Assembly (NCBI GenBank): GCA_913055645.1
Contig: CAJXLC010000013.1
Coordinates: 1 to 48,927 of the forward strand
DNA length: 48,927 nt
Reading direction: 5' to 3'
Source of the DNA: an uncultured Pseudomonadota bacterium
GTDB lineage: Bacteria; Pseudomonadota; Zetaproteobacteria; Mariprofundales; Mariprofundaceae
The translations under genes and the position numbers were made by a program. Under the pieces are notes generated by a model. The model saw only the letters and a list, made by a program, of their open reading frames with translations. It was not told where the DNA came from and did not search any database. Positions 8,359-17,300 of this stretch are shown one piece after another; within the stretch, counting starts at the first letter, position 1, and each line of letters starts with the position of its first letter.

Positions 8359-9426
8359 TTATACGTGATATTTTACTGACTCTTCACGTACGGCTTTAAA
8401 AAACTCAATCGCATGTTCAGGAGGTACATCTGGGGTAATACCATGCCCAAGATTAAACACATGACCATTGCCGTTGCCGAACTTAGCTAAAATATCTTTT
8501 ACTTCAGCGCGAATACGCTCAGGTTTTGCATACAACATGCTCGGATCCATATTTCCTTGCAGGGCAACACGATCACCCACAAGACGTTTGGCCTCATCAA
8601 TATCAATGGTCCAATCCAAACCAATCACATCACAGCCAGTATCAGCCATGGCTTCAAGCCAACCCATACCACCCTTGGAATAAAGAATAACCGGGACTTT
8701 TCGCCCTTCATTTTCACGCGTTAATTGATCCATAATGCGTTGCATATATTGTAAGGAGAATTCTTTGTAATCGTGCGTACTTAAAATGCCACCCCACGTA
8801 TCAAAAATTTGTATCGCTTGTGCCCCATGAGCAATTTGACCATTCAAATACGCTGCCACGGAATCGGCCAATTTCTCCAGCAATACATGCATGGTTTCAG
8901 GCTCGTTAAACATCATAGCTTTCACTTTGGAGAATGTTTTCGAGCCACCACCTTCAACCATATACGTCGCCAATGTCCAAGGGCTGCCTGTAAAACCAAT
9001 CAATGGCACGCGACCATTCAAATCCCTACGAATCGTGCTCATCGCATTCATAACATAACCAAGTTCTTTGGTTGGATCATCCAATACAGGCAATTTATCC
9101 ACATCAGCACGACAGCGAATGGGATCTGAAAACTTCGGCCCTTCACCTGCACCAAAACTTAAATCCATACCCATGGCTTCGGGTACAACCAAAATGTCTG
9201 AAAATAAAATAGCGGCATCAGCATCCAAAATATCAATTGGCTGAATCGCTACTTCCGAGCACAATTCAGGCGAACGGCATAGATTCAAAAAGCCACCAGC
9301 TTTAGCACGTGTGGCGCGATATTCCGCCAAATAACGACCAGCCTGACGCATCATCCATACGGGCGTGCGCTCGACATCTTGGCGCAAACATGCGCGTAAA
9401 AATAAATCATTCTTCAATTCAGTCAT
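8359..9426 (-). CDS. hemE: Uroporphyrinogen decarboxylase
   Basis: HemE converts uroporphyrinogen III to coproporphyrinogen III in cytosolic heme synthesis. The 355-residue protein has the usual length and both signatures: [16 protein letters not shown] near residues 22-37 and [19 protein letters not shown] near 144-162. The catalytic aspartate region [18 protein letters not shown] and the C-terminal [18 protein letters not shown] are also present. An AAAGGGA ribosome site precedes the ATG. It stands apart from the other heme genes of this window (hemD, hemB, hemX, hemY at 19-23 kb), with a palindromic repeat in the short gap to thiG upstream. Confidence 0.98.
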   Translation of the reverse strand: MTELKNDLFLRACLRQDVERTPVWMMRQAGRYLAEYRATRAKAGGFLNLCRSPELCSEVAIQPIDILDADAAILFSDILVVPEAMGMDLSFGAGEGPKFSDPIRCRADVDKLPVLDDPTKELGYVMNAMSTIRRDLNGRVPLIGFTGSPWTLATYMVEGGGSKTFSKVKAMMFNEPETMHVLLEKLADSVAAYLNGQIAHGAQAIQIFDTWGGILSTHDYKEFSLQYMQRIMDQLTRENEGRKVPVILYSKGGMGWLEAMADTGCDVIGLDWTIDIDEAKRLVGDRVALQGNMDPSMLYAKPERIRAEVKDILAKFGNGNGHVFNLGHGITPDVPPEHAIEFFKAVREESVKYHV

Positions 9427-9444
9427 TTTAATTTCCCTTTATAA

Positions 9445-9516
9445 TTCATCACAAAGAACTCCGAAAACACTAAGAAAAAATCATTCCTCTGTACCTTCTG
9501 CGACCTCTGTGGTTCA
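9445..9516. repeat. Imperfect palindrome of the CACAGAGG type
   Basis: The gap between thiG and hemE is nearly filled by an imperfect inverted repeat. Its left arm contains CATCACAAAGAACTCCG and its right arm reads, on the minus strand, GAACCACAGAGGTCGCAGAA; the centre is an A/T-rich stretch. It resembles the dispersed CCACAGAGG-type hairpins seen in many bacterial genomes. Only about 20 of 36 arm positions pair, so it is a decayed copy. Confidence 0.5.
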
Positions 9517-9522
9517 ATCAAC

Positions 9523-10299
9523 TTAATCCCAGATATAACCTTCTGTTGGCGATGATGCCGAAGCAAACGCTCTTTTCGGCATACGCCCTGCCAAATGAGC
9601 CCTCCTTCCTGCCCGCACTGCATCTCGCATAGCACGCGCCATCATGCACTCATCTTTGGCTTCTGCAATGGCAGTGTTAATCAATGCTGCATCTGCCCCC
9701 AATTCCAAAGCTTTGGCAGCATCAGATGCAGTGCCAATACCCGCATCGACGACAATCGGAACATTGGCACGTTGCTTAATCACACGAATATTAAATGGGT
9801 TCGCCAAGCCACGACCTGAACCAATGGGATTACCCAATGGCATCACAGCCACACAACCAATTTCTTCCAAACGCCTTGCCACAATGGGATCATCATTGGT
9901 ATACACCATCACCTCAAAATCTTCTGCTACCAGAATTTCCGCCGCTTTGATTGTTTCTATAACATTCGGGTACAATGTTTCTGTATCACCAAGCACTTCC
10001 AGTTTTACCAAATTCCAGCCACCTGCCTCACGCGCCAACCTTAACGTTCGCACCGCATCTTCGGCATTAAAACAGCCTGCTGTATTAGGCAAAATAGTAT
10101 ATTTTTTCGGGTCGATATAATCCAAAAGGTTTTCTGTGCCCATATCGGTGATATTTACACGCCGTACCGCGACGGTAATCATTTCTGCTTCTGATGCTTC
10201 CGTTGCCAGCTTGGTTGTTTCAAAATCTTTGTATTTTCCAGAACCAACAATCAAACGTGATGTAAACTCATATGTTCCAACCTTAAAAATATCACTCAC
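9523..10299 (-). CDS. thiG: Thiazole synthase
   Basis: ThiG forms the thiazole ring of thiamine from deoxyxylulose phosphate, the ThiS thiocarboxylate and a glycine imine. The 258-residue TIM-barrel protein shows the family landmarks: [32 protein letters not shown], the active-site lysine in [10 protein letters not shown] (about residue 98), [16 protein letters not shown] and [20 protein letters not shown]. It follows thiS by 6 bp on the minus strand, the conserved thiS-thiG pair. The other thiamine genes (thiC, thiD, thiE, thiF, thiH/thiO) are not here. Confidence 0.97.
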   Translation of the reverse strand: MSDIFKVGTYEFTSRLIVGSGKYKDFETTKLATEASEAEMITVAVRRVNITDMGTENLLDYIDPKKYTILPNTAGCFNAEDAVRTLRLAREAGGWNLVKLEVLGDTETLYPNVIETIKAAEILVAEDFEVMVYTNDDPIVARRLEEIGCVAVMPLGNPIGSGRGLANPFNIRVIKQRANVPIVVDAGIGTASDAAKALELGADAALINTAIAEAKDECMMARAMRDAVRAGRRAHLAGRMPKRAFASASSPTEGYIWD

Positions 10300-10305
10300 T
10301 GTATG

Positions 10306-10503
10306 TCACCCTCCGCCAATCATATGTACCAGTTCAATACGGTCACTTTCTTCAAGATCGGTGCTCGCATATTCACTTTTAGGAACCACTTCCATATTGC
10401 GCTCAATCGCAATCATACGCTGCTCCAAACCCAACTCTATCACCAAGTCAGCCAAATTTACCGCCGCTACTTGGGTATCTTCACCATTTAATTGAATCTG
10501 CAT
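10306..10503 (-). CDS. thiS: Sulfur carrier protein ThiS
   Basis: ThiS is a 65-residue ubiquitin-like sulfur carrier whose C-terminal glycine is adenylated by ThiF and thiocarboxylated to supply sulfur to ThiG. The protein starts MQIQLNGE, has the family centre LVIELGLEQRMIAIERN and ends in the required Gly-Gly tail (HMIGGG, one glycine more than usual). It is immediately upstream of thiG. An AAAGG ribosome site precedes the ATG. Confidence 0.93.
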   Translation of the reverse strand: MQIQLNGEDTQVAAVNLADLVIELGLEQRMIAIERNMEVVPKSEYASTDLEESDRIELVHMIGGG

Positions 10504-10585
10504 AAAATCATGCCTTTTTTTATATTTTATTCACAAATTAACGTATTATTTCGACAAAAATAGATAAAAATAGCCATCTAACCAT

Positions 10586-10614
10586 TTGACCCACTTATCG
10601 AAGCCCCGTAGATT
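10586..10614 (+). promoter_or_regulatory. Candidate promoter that would give a leaderless TPR mRNA
   Basis: TTGACC (10586-10591) and TAGATT (10609-10614) are separated by exactly 17 bp. Transcription would begin about 7 bp further on, at 10621-10622, which is the ATG of the TPR gene itself. No ribosome site is visible before that ATG. Prediction from base matches only. Confidence 0.4.
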
Positions 10615-10621
10615 GTCACGC

Positions 10622-11062
10622 ATGCTAGCAGCAAGCACCGCTTCCCCCAACCCAAGCGCTAAAAAAACGCCAAAACCAGAAAACTGGTCGGGTGTTGCAC
10701 AAGGCTTTGCGGCTGCAAAAAAAGCCTTTCAAAAACACTCTTTGCAAGAAGCTGAAAGTATTTTATTGGAAATACTTGAGTTTGCCCCCGCAGAACCCAA
10801 AGCATGGGCGTGGCTTGGGCATATTTTACAAGTACAAGACCAGCAAGAAAAAGCTATTGAATACTTCCAAAAAGCAAAGTCACTTCTTAGTAAAAGCAAT
10901 AAACAGCAACCTGAAGAAGCATCATCTCTCCCTTTGGCTCGGATATTATGGCAACAAGGTGAGTCAGAGCTTGCTCGCGCTATGTTGGCAACATTATTAT
11001 GTGCCAAACCAAATGATGAAGTGCTATTACAGTTATCCGAAACATGGGGAGAACAAACATGA
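10622..11062 (+). CDS. Small TPR-repeat protein upstream of aroQ
   Basis: This 146-residue soluble protein has an N-terminal low-complexity segment rich in Ser, Pro and Lys (about 1-25) followed by TPR-like helical pairs: [40 protein letters not shown] and [18 protein letters not shown]. It has no signal peptide or membrane segment, so it is probably cytosolic and mediates protein contacts. I choose the ATG at 10622; the upstream TTG at 10586 looks like a promoter -35 box. It overlaps aroQ by 4 bp (ATGA), so the two are translated together. No specific function can be named. Confidence 0.75.
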   Translation: MLAASTASPNPSAKKTPKPENWSGVAQGFAAAKKAFQKHSLQEAESILLEILEFAPAEPKAWAWLGHILQVQDQQEKAIEYFQKAKSLLSKSNKQQPEEASSLPLARILWQQGESELARAMLATLLCAKPNDEVLLQLSETWGEQT

Positions 11063-11508
11063 AGCCTCTAAAAATCCTCATTATACATGGTCCAAACCTC
11101 AACCTTTTGGGTACACGCGAACCTGAAACCTATGGCTCACAAACACTCTCGGATATTAATGCTGAATTGCTAACATTGGGCGATTCTCTCAACGCAAAAA
11201 TATCCACCTTTCAAAGTAACCATGAGGGTGAGTTGGTTGACCGTCTGCATCAAGCAGAACGTGATAAATTGGATGGTATTATTATCAACCCTGCCGCTTA
11301 CACCCACACCAGCATTGCTTTACGCGATGCACTTTTAGCCATTCATATACCATTTATTGAGGTTCATTTATCCAATGTTCACCAACGAGAAAGCTTTCGC
11401 CATCAATCTTTTTTATCCGATGTTGCAAGCGGTGTAATCACAGGCTTTGGCAATACCTCTTACATGCTCGCATTACGTGGGCTGATTACAACACTGCAAA
11501 ATAAATAA
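11059..11508 (+). CDS. aroQ: 3-dehydroquinate dehydratase, type II
   Basis: AroQ dehydrates 3-dehydroquinate to 3-dehydroshikimate in the shikimate pathway. The 149-residue protein has the type II hallmarks: [21 protein letters not shown] (catalytic Tyr at the end of the flexible loop), [35 protein letters not shown] and [18 protein letters not shown]. The ATG at 11059 is chosen over the in-frame ATG at 11044 because GGGGAG lies just upstream and because MKPLKIL matches the family start. It is followed by accB and accC, an aroQ-accB-accC order common in proteobacteria. Confidence 0.96.
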   Translation: MKPLKILIIHGPNLNLLGTREPETYGSQTLSDINAELLTLGDSLNAKISTFQSNHEGELVDRLHQAERDKLDGIIINPAAYTHTSIALRDALLAIHIPFIEVHLSNVHQRESFRHQSFLSDVASGVITGFGNTSYMLALRGLITTLQNK

Positions 11509-11518
11509 GGAGTTTACC

Positions 11519-11974
11519 TTGAATATTACTGAAATTCGCAAATTAATTAAACTTGTACAAAACTCAGATGTTACTGAAATCGAAGTCACAGAAGGCGAAT
11601 CATCTATTCGCATTTCCCGTCAGGGCAGCATTGCAACACCTGTTACTTTCGCTGCACCGCAAGCAGCGCCTGCTCCAGCAGTTGCACCAGTTCAAGAGGT
11701 CGCAGCACCTTCAACCTCTGATGATGCTGGCTCCGAACATGTTGTGAACTCGCCCATGGTTGGAACATTCTATCGCTCACCTGGTCCTGATTCAGACCCA
11801 TTCGTTAATGAGGGCGATAAAGTTAAAAAAGGTCAAACACTTTGTATCATTGAAGCTATGAAACTCATGAATGAAATTGAGGCGGAATACGCTGGCACGG
11901 TGACAGAAATTTTGGTCGAAAATGCGACACCGCTTGAATATGGTCAACCTATTTTTGTTATCACACCAGCATAA
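11519..11974 (+). CDS. accB: Biotin carboxyl carrier protein of acetyl-CoA carboxylase
   Basis: AccB carries the biotin that AccC carboxylates and AccA/D uses to make malonyl-CoA. The 151-residue protein begins with the conserved [21 protein letters not shown] helix, has a flexible Ala/Pro linker (about 40-75) and ends with the biotinyl domain with EAMKLMNEI, whose lysine is the biotinylation site. The start codon is TTG at 11519, fixed by an AAGGAG ribosome site 6 bp upstream. A weak start codon may tune BCCP level. accC follows 11 bp downstream. Confidence 0.97.
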   Translation: MNITEIRKLIKLVQNSDVTEIEVTEGESSIRISRQGSIATPVTFAAPQAAPAPAVAPVQEVAAPSTSDDAGSEHVVNSPMVGTFYRSPGPDSDPFVNEGDKVKKGQTLCIIEAMKLMNEIEAEYAGTVTEILVENATPLEYGQPIFVITPA

Positions 11975-11985
11975 GGAATATTATT

Positions 11986-13335
11986 ATGTTTCATAAAGTT
12001 CTCGTTGCCAACCGTGGTGAAATTGCCGTTCGTGTTATTCGCGCTTGTAAAGAATTAGGTATTGCGACTGTCGCCGTTTATTCAGAGGCAGACCGTGATG
12101 CCATGCATGCACGACTCGCCGATGAGTCCATTTGCATTGGGCCTGCTGTCAGCACAAACTCATATTTAAGCATTCCTGCCATTATGGCAGCTGCCGAAGT
12201 TACCGACGCCCAAGCTATTCATCCTGGTTATGGTTTTTTGGCAGAAAATTCAGAATTCGCTGAGATTGTTATCGAATCTGGATTAACTTGGATTGGACCT
12301 TCACCTGAATCCATGCGTATTATGGGTGATAAGGTCAAGGCGAAGCATCGTATGGAAGGAGCTAATGTTCCTCTAGTACCAGGCTCTGATGGGGCAGTAA
12401 ACAACGTGGAAGAAGCCAAAAAAGTTGCTCAATCTACGGGTTTTCCTTTAATCATCAAAGCTGCTTCTGGCGGTGGTGGACGCGGTATGAAAATTGTTCG
12501 CTCCGAAGCTTCACTAGCGACTGCATTTAATGTTTGCCAAACAGAAGCTAAAACCATGTTTGGCGATGAGACCGTTTTCATCGAAAAATTCCTCGAAGAG
12601 CCTCGTCATATCGAAGTACAAGTGATGGGCGATAAACATGGTAACTTGGTGCATTTGTTTGAACGTGAGTGTTCCATTCAACGTAACAACCAAAAAGTAC
12701 TCGAAGAGGCTCCAAGCCCGTCCATTAGTGAAGAAACCCGTCAGAAAATTTGTGAAGCAGGCGTTGCTGCTGCTTCAGCAGTGAATTATGAAGGCGCGGG
12801 TACGATTGAGTTCTTACTTAATCCAGATCAATCATTCTATTTTATGGAAATGAATACCCGTATTCAAGTTGAGCATCCTGTCACAGAATTCATCACAGGC
12901 GTTGATTTAATCGAATGGCAAATTCGTGTTTCTGCTGGCGAAAAACTTGCCTACACCCAAAAGCAAATCAAAATGAAAGGTCATGCGATTGAATGTCGTA
13001 TCAATGCCGAACATCCTTTCAAATTCACGCCTTCTCCTGGCACTGTTGAATTATATCATGCACCTGGTGGCCGTAGCGTACGTGTGGACTCTGCCATTTA
13101 TACAGGTTACAAAATTCCGCCACATTACGATTCCATGATTGCCAAAATCATCACCCACGCCCGCGATCGCAACAAATGCATTCGCCGCATGCAGCGCGCG
13201 ATTGATGAGCTTGCTATCATTGGGGTCACAACAAACTGTGAATTACATCGCCGCTTGCTTGCTAACCCAGGCTTTCAAAAAGCGGATTTTAATATTCACT
13301 TCTTGGAACGCTGGCTAAAACAACTCAGTCTCTAA
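11986..13335 (+). CDS. accC: Biotin carboxylase subunit of acetyl-CoA carboxylase
   Basis: AccC carboxylates the biotin of AccB using ATP and bicarbonate. The 449-residue protein matches E. coli AccC in length and order: FHKVLVANRGEIAVRVIRA (biotin carboxylase N-domain), the ATP-grasp glycine loop KAASGGGGRGMKIV, the binding segment ERECSIQRNNQKVLEEAPS, the catalytic MEMNTRIQVEHPVTE, and the C-domain ending in DFNIHFLERWL. An AAGGA ribosome site precedes the ATG. A GC-rich hairpin follows the stop codon, closing the aroQ-accB-accC operon. Confidence 0.98.
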   Translation: MFHKVLVANRGEIAVRVIRACKELGIATVAVYSEADRDAMHARLADESICIGPAVSTNSYLSIPAIMAAAEVTDAQAIHPGYGFLAENSEFAEIVIESGLTWIGPSPESMRIMGDKVKAKHRMEGANVPLVPGSDGAVNNVEEAKKVAQSTGFPLIIKAASGGGGRGMKIVRSEASLATAFNVCQTEAKTMFGDETVFIEKFLEEPRHIEVQVMGDKHGNLVHLFERECSIQRNNQKVLEEAPSPSISEETRQKICEAGVAAASAVNYEGAGTIEFLLNPDQSFYFMEMNTRIQVEHPVTEFITGVDLIEWQIRVSAGEKLAYTQKQIKMKGHAIECRINAEHPFKFTPSPGTVELYHAPGGRSVRVDSAIYTGYKIPPHYDSMIAKIITHARDRNKCIRRMQRAIDELAIIGVTTNCELHRRLLANPGFQKADFNIHFLERWLKQLSL

Positions 13336-13345
13336 AAATCAATGC

Positions 13346-13375
13346 CGCCTCTCCTTATTTTTATAGGGAGAGGCG
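13346..13375 (+). terminator. Stem-loop after accC
   Basis: CGCCTCTCC pairs with GGAGAGGCG across an A/T-rich loop 10 bp after the accC stop. No T-run follows it, so it may be a transcript-end stabiliser or a weak terminator rather than a classical rho-independent one. Confidence 0.45.
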
Positions 13376-13476
13376 ATGCCTACACATTCAAATCAAGAAA
13401 TATTAATCTTATCATGTGACAACCATCACGGATAGTAGCTTGCTTTTACTGCAGCATTCATCTCTAGGAGACTCAT

Positions 13477-14172
13477 ATGCTGGCTTTATTTACACACAAT
13501 CTTTCACCCGATTTGGCTGTCATATCCATCGCACTGTTAATTGCCTCATTACTCCTTGCGAAACCATGGCTTGTTGCAGTATGGGGACACATGCGTATTC
13601 GTCATCATATGCATTTATTGCACAAACAGGGTTTCCATATACTAGAGGATATTCACTTTCAAGACAGAAAAGGAAAGCCTGTTTATATCGAATATTTGAT
13701 TTTAGGCGCTGACATCACTTGTCTTAACAGTGCCGCATATTCAGGCTCTATCTGGGGTTCCTTGCGCGATGCCATGTGGTGTCAGCAAAACAAGGAAGAA
13801 ACCTTCCGCTTTGAAAACCCACTTCGCCAACATGCACATATTTGTGATGCTCTAAAGGGCATTATCGGAGAACGCATCAATATTGAGGCTGTCACATTGT
13901 TTACCCATGCCTCAATGAATACCCCTGAACATAAGAATATCATTACGTTAAAACAGCTGTCTTTACGTCTTCCACTCAATGAAACACAAAAAACAAAACG
14001 ATATATTCAGGCATTGTCTCAGCTTATCCAAAACATATCTTTGGCAGAGCAAACACCGCCAAGCATTCAACATGGCAATCCATCGCGACTCAAAACTGCC
14101 CAAACATTATTATTTAGTAGCGCAGCAAGTATGCTTGCTGCTATTGCTTTAACACTTTATTACGCGCTTTAA
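13477..14172 (+). CDS. Membrane-anchored NERD-like domain protein with lost catalytic residues
   Basis: The 231-residue protein has a membrane helix at each end (about 14-34 and 211-229) around a domain that reads like NERD (nuclease-related domain): ILEDIHFQDRKGKPVYIEYL, then YSGSIWGS, then FRFENPLRQHAHICDALKGI and a strand VTLFTH. The NERD active site normally has I-D-H and an E-x-K motif before the YSG. Here these are I-E-Y and N-S-A, so the ExK pair is gone and nuclease activity is unlikely. TAGGAG precedes the ATG. It stands alone between accC and recQ. The NERD assignment is by motif pattern and should be treated as tentative. Confidence 0.6.
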   Translation: MLALFTHNLSPDLAVISIALLIASLLLAKPWLVAVWGHMRIRHHMHLLHKQGFHILEDIHFQDRKGKPVYIEYLILGADITCLNSAAYSGSIWGSLRDAMWCQQNKEETFRFENPLRQHAHICDALKGIIGERINIEAVTLFTHASMNTPEHKNIITLKQLSLRLPLNETQKTKRYIQALSQLIQNISLAEQTPPSIQHGNPSRLKTAQTLLFSSAASMLAAIALTLYYAL

Positions 14173-14182
14173 TTGCCCACAT

Positions 14183-14220
14183 AAAAAAGCCAAGATTACT
14201 TGATTGTAACCTTGGCTTTT
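14183..14220. terminator. Bidirectional terminator between the NERD-like gene and recQ
   Basis: AAAAAGCCAAG pairs with CTTGGCTTTTT-type sequence across a TTAC/GTAA inner stem and a TTGATT loop. The A-run on one side and T-run on the other let it stop both converging transcripts. Confidence 0.9.
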
Positions 14221-14246
14221 CTCTATTTCAGTTTTAGACCAACTAT

Positions 14247-16409
14247 TTAGCTTACGCCAATACCCTCACGCCATGCCAACACCAAACGGAATTGCTCATT
14301 GCTTAACTCCACTGTTAACTCACTTTTAATTTCAGACAATGAAGCATAAGGGTCTGCATCATCCAATTCTGCCATCACTTGGTCAAAGTCAGGCACAATC
14401 TTCGATACATCAACCTGCTGCGCGGCACGCACCAAAGCAATGAAATGATTGATGACTGTTTTTTCCGAAATACCCTGTTGCTGAGCAATATCTTCAATAC
14501 TCACGCCTTTTTTGTATAAATTCCAAGTATGACTTTGACCATCCGTTGGCGCAGGACCTTTGGCAAGAAGCTTAGGAAATCCATTGGTATCACTCATTTT
14601 TCCACTGGCTCTTGCTGAAGCATGCGCCTTCAATACAGCAACAATAGTTTCACCATAGGCATCTAGCTTATGCTGACCCACACCACTGACTTTACGTAAA
14701 TCATCAATTTTTATCTCACCCTCAAACTGACTCATTTCAGTTAGAGCCACATCACTCAAAATAACATGGTTGGCAACATCTTCAGCCTCTGCTAACTCCT
14801 CACGCATTGCCACAAGCTTCTTAAATAGAGCAGCATCTCTACCTTGGGAAAAACGACGCAGCTTACGTTTAAGACCGGGTTGATAACGTGCCAATGTTGC
14901 ATCACCACCTTTCAACAGCATCTCGCCTTTTTTCGTGACTACCAAGGCTGCACGACGAGAAACATCTTGCTGAAAATAACCCTGATGCACCAATTGTCTC
15001 AAAATAGAAGTCCACTCATCGCCATTGATGTCTGCGCCACTACCATGTGTTTTTAGTTTTTCATGTTTATTACCGACAATACGTGCATTTTTCGAGCCAC
15101 GCAGCACATCAATAATGTAACCCACACCAAAATCACCCTTGGCTTCTTTCACGCAACGAATCGCTAACTGCGCCAGCTCCGTACCATCATAAGTCTCTGG
15201 TGGATCCAGACAAATATCACAATTCCCACAATCTTTTTCCAAATGTTCGCCAAAGTAGCCCAACAATACACGGCGGCGACATGTTAACGCTTCAGAAAGC
15301 GCCACCATGCTATTTAATTTATGTACTTCCACACGACGTTGATCAATATTTTCCACATTCTCAATCAGTCTACGTACCAAGTTCACATCGCCTGAACCAT
15401 ACAACATCAAAGCCTCTGATTCTTGACCATCACGACCAGCACGACCTGTCTCCTGATAATAGGATTCAATGGATTTTGGTAAATCGTGGTGAATCACAAA
15501 ACGCACATTCGGTTTATCCACACCCATGCCAAATGCAATCGTTGCCACAATCACTTTCACACGGTCTCGCAAGAAATCATCCTGCACTTTTTCACGTGAA
15601 CGACCTGGCATACCCGCATGATATGCAGCAGCACGAATACCATGACGTTGAAGGTTTACAGCCATGTCTTCCACGCGCTTGCGAGACAAACAATAAATAA
15701 TACCACAGCAATCTTTCCAATCTTCTAAAAACTGCAAAACTTGCGTTAATGGCTGACGTTTTTCTGAAACCAAATAGCGAATATTTGGGCGGTCAAAACT
15801 AGAGATATGACGTTTTGCTTTTTGTAAACTCAAACGCTCCGCAATATCTTCACGTGTGTGCTCATCCGCCGTTGCGGTCAATGCCACCATTGGCACATCA
15901 GGGAAAGTTTCTCGCAATTCACCCAAACGCACATACTCAGGGCGGAAATCATGCCCCCATTGTGAAACGCAATGCGCTTCATCAACAGCAAACATTGCCA
16001 CTTTTACTTTTTCCAAACGTTTTTGGAAGGTCTTGGTTAATAGCCGCTCTGGCGCGACATACAATAAATCCAATGATCCTTCTTCAAAGCGATCCAAGAC
16101 ATCTTTTGCCTCAGCCGCTTTAAGTGATGAGTTATAATATGCGGCATTTACACCGCAACGGGTCAGCGCATCCACCTGATCTTTCATCAATGAAATCAAT
16201 GGAGATACGACAATACCTGTGCCCTCACGCATAATTGCGGGAATTTGATAACACAGTGATTTACCACCACCTGTGGGCATCAATACAAATGCGTCTTTGC
16301 CATCCAATAGAGAGCAAATAATATCTTCCTGCATGATACGAAATTCATCGTAGCCAAATACATCTTTTAATACTTTTCTTGCTTGTTCTTTTACTTTTTT
16401 AGTTGCCAT
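14247..16409 (-). CDS. recQ: ATP-dependent DNA helicase RecQ
   Basis: RecQ is a 3'-5' DNA helicase used in recombination and fork repair. The start is taken as the ATG at 16409 ([20 protein letters not shown]), giving 720 residues; an ATG at 16448 is less like the family. Domains in order: helicase core with Walker [13 protein letters not shown] and box [19 protein letters not shown]; second core domain with GFGMGVDKP-like [16 protein letters not shown] and [11 protein letters not shown]; zinc-binding cysteines ([20 protein letters not shown] then CDIC); winged helix; HRDC domain; and a C-terminal helix-turn-helix extension ([20 protein letters not shown]) that E. coli RecQ lacks. That extension is seen in a subset of RecQ proteins and explains the extra length. 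Confidence 0.96.
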   Translation of the reverse strand: MATKKVKEQARKVLKDVFGYDEFRIMQEDIICSLLDGKDAFVLMPTGGGKSLCYQIPAIMREGTGIVVSPLISLMKDQVDALTRCGVNAAYYNSSLKAAEAKDVLDRFEEGSLDLLYVAPERLLTKTFQKRLEKVKVAMFAVDEAHCVSQWGHDFRPEYVRLGELRETFPDVPMVALTATADEHTREDIAERLSLQKAKRHISSFDRPNIRYLVSEKRQPLTQVLQFLEDWKDCCGIIYCLSRKRVEDMAVNLQRHGIRAAAYHAGMPGRSREKVQDDFLRDRVKVIVATIAFGMGVDKPNVRFVIHHDLPKSIESYYQETGRAGRDGQESEALMLYGSGDVNLVRRLIENVENIDQRRVEVHKLNSMVALSEALTCRRRVLLGYFGEHLEKDCGNCDICLDPPETYDGTELAQLAIRCVKEAKGDFGVGYIIDVLRGSKNARIVGNKHEKLKTHGSGADINGDEWTSILRQLVHQGYFQQDVSRRAALVVTKKGEMLLKGGDATLARYQPGLKRKLRRFSQGRDAALFKKLVAMREELAEAEDVANHVILSDVALTEMSQFEGEIKIDDLRKVSGVGQHKLDAYGETIVAVLKAHASARASGKMSDTNGFPKLLAKGPAPTDGQSHTWNLYKKGVSIEDIAQQQGISEKTVINHFIALVRAAQQVDVSKIVPDFDQVMAELDDADPYASLSEIKSELTVELSNEQFRLVLAWREGIGVS

Positions 16410-16498
16410 CTTACTATAACAACATATTTCAAGCCTTATGGCAAGCATTGAATGCTATCATTCCCTATTTACATAAGGTATGGGATATCAAATCTCTA

Positions 16499-16675
16499 TC
16501 AATCAATAAGAAAAGCAGAAATGGCCTTTTTCGGCTTAGCAGACAATAGACCAAATAAATACTTAACCACTACCCCATAGCGAGCAGCACGACCTGCCCC
16601 TAAACACTCCAATAACAAGAGCTTTATACCATCAGTTTTTATATAAAATGGCTCTGTCCCTTTTTCTGAAATACA
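16499..16675 (-). pseudogene. Unassigned open frame without a start codon, possible gene remnant
   Basis: A minus-strand frame stays open for 58 codons between a TAG at 16676-16678 and a TGA at 16499-16501. The predicted text includes GTEPFYIKTDGIKLLLLECL and GRAARYGVVVKYLFGLLSAK, with protein-like composition, but there is no ATG and no ribosome site. It may be the 3' end of a decayed gene or chance. I recognise no family. Confidence 0.25.
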
Positions 16676-16740
16676 CTAATGATACTGACTGTTGGTGAGC
16701 TCTGAGCCATACTCTCGGAATTATTATTGATCTCCGCATA

Positions 16741-16781
16741 CAAAAATGGCGCTGTTTCATAAAGAAACAGCGCCATAAAAA
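16741..16781 (-). terminator. Strong terminator of the cytochrome transcript
   Basis: A perfect 13-bp stem, ATGGCGCTGTTTC / GAAACAGCGCCAT with a 5-nt loop (16746-16776), is followed on the minus strand by a T-run. It lies about 145 bp beyond the stop of the cytochrome c gene, giving that mRNA a long 3' UTR unless a separate small RNA starts in between. T/A runs on both sides may allow function in both directions. Confidence 0.85.
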
Positions 16782-16922
16782 ATGATCTAACCAAGTAATC
16801 CATGTTATTTAGTCACTTAACTTGGTGTGACTCCATCTTATACAGCATACAAAACGCTGCCGTAACTAGGACTTCAACACATCATTCTTCCCTAGGAGCT
16901 ACTTTGCACAAGTATTTGCCAC

Positions 16923-17210
16923 CTATTGAGCTTGAATAAAGCTTACCATAGCGTTGATTTCATCACTAGAAAGTTTTTTCTTAAATTTAGGCATCATTTT
17001 ACGACCATTGGTGATGGTTTCTAACAAGACTTGAGGATCTTTATTCATGTTTTTAAAGCCAGGCCCGACCTTTTTTCTATCAAGGCTATGGCACATTTTG
17101 CATTTTTTACTAAAAATCTTACTTGCATCAATATTGTCAGATGCCATTGCAGCACTTGAACTCAAGCCTACAAAACTCAAAGCCATTAATGTTACGATAA
17201 TTTTTTTCAT
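16923..17210 (-). CDS. Small periplasmic cytochrome c (class I, mono-heme)
   Basis: This is an exported electron carrier of 95 residues. The ATG at 17210 (MKKIIVTLMALSFVGLSSSA) is chosen because AAGGAG lies 6 bp upstream. The signal peptide ends near AMASDN (about residue 24). The single heme site is CKMCH at about 39-43, and the distal methionine is probably in GRKMMPKF (about 70-77). The mature size of about 71 residues fits small class I cytochromes of the c551/c5 type. It lies 90 bp downstream of a membrane heme protein gene on the same strand and is followed by a strong terminator, so the two probably form one respiratory unit. The redox partner is not known. Confidence 0.88.
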   Translation of the reverse strand: MKKIIVTLMALSFVGLSSSAAMASDNIDASKIFSKKCKMCHSLDRKKVGPGFKNMNKDPQVLLETITNGRKMMPKFKKKLSSDEINAMVSFIQAQ

Positions 17211-17300
17211 AATTTTCTCCTTCTTCATATTATCTGCATCTTGGATGCAGTGTTTTCAATCATTCATTTCACTAATTATATTATTAGCTGAATAAAGGTT

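Larger units (their letters stand above)
16410..16922. other. 513-bp region between recQ and the cytochrome c gene
   Basis: No complete gene is visible. The stretch holds the recQ leader, an open minus-strand frame without an ATG (16499-16675) and a strong minus-strand terminator (16741-16781). It also holds a short hairpin, AGTCAC / GTGACT, near 16810-16832. Confidence 0.6.

Noticed and set aside
10504-10621. TPP (THI-box) riboswitch upstream of thiS
   Set aside because: The gap is only about 118 bp, A/T-rich and shared with a divergent gene, and no conserved CTGAGA or THI-box-like core is visible.
14247-14600. Separate helix-turn-helix regulator at the end of recQ
   Set aside because: The helix-turn-helix text is in frame with and continuous with RecQ, a known C-terminal extension in part of that family.
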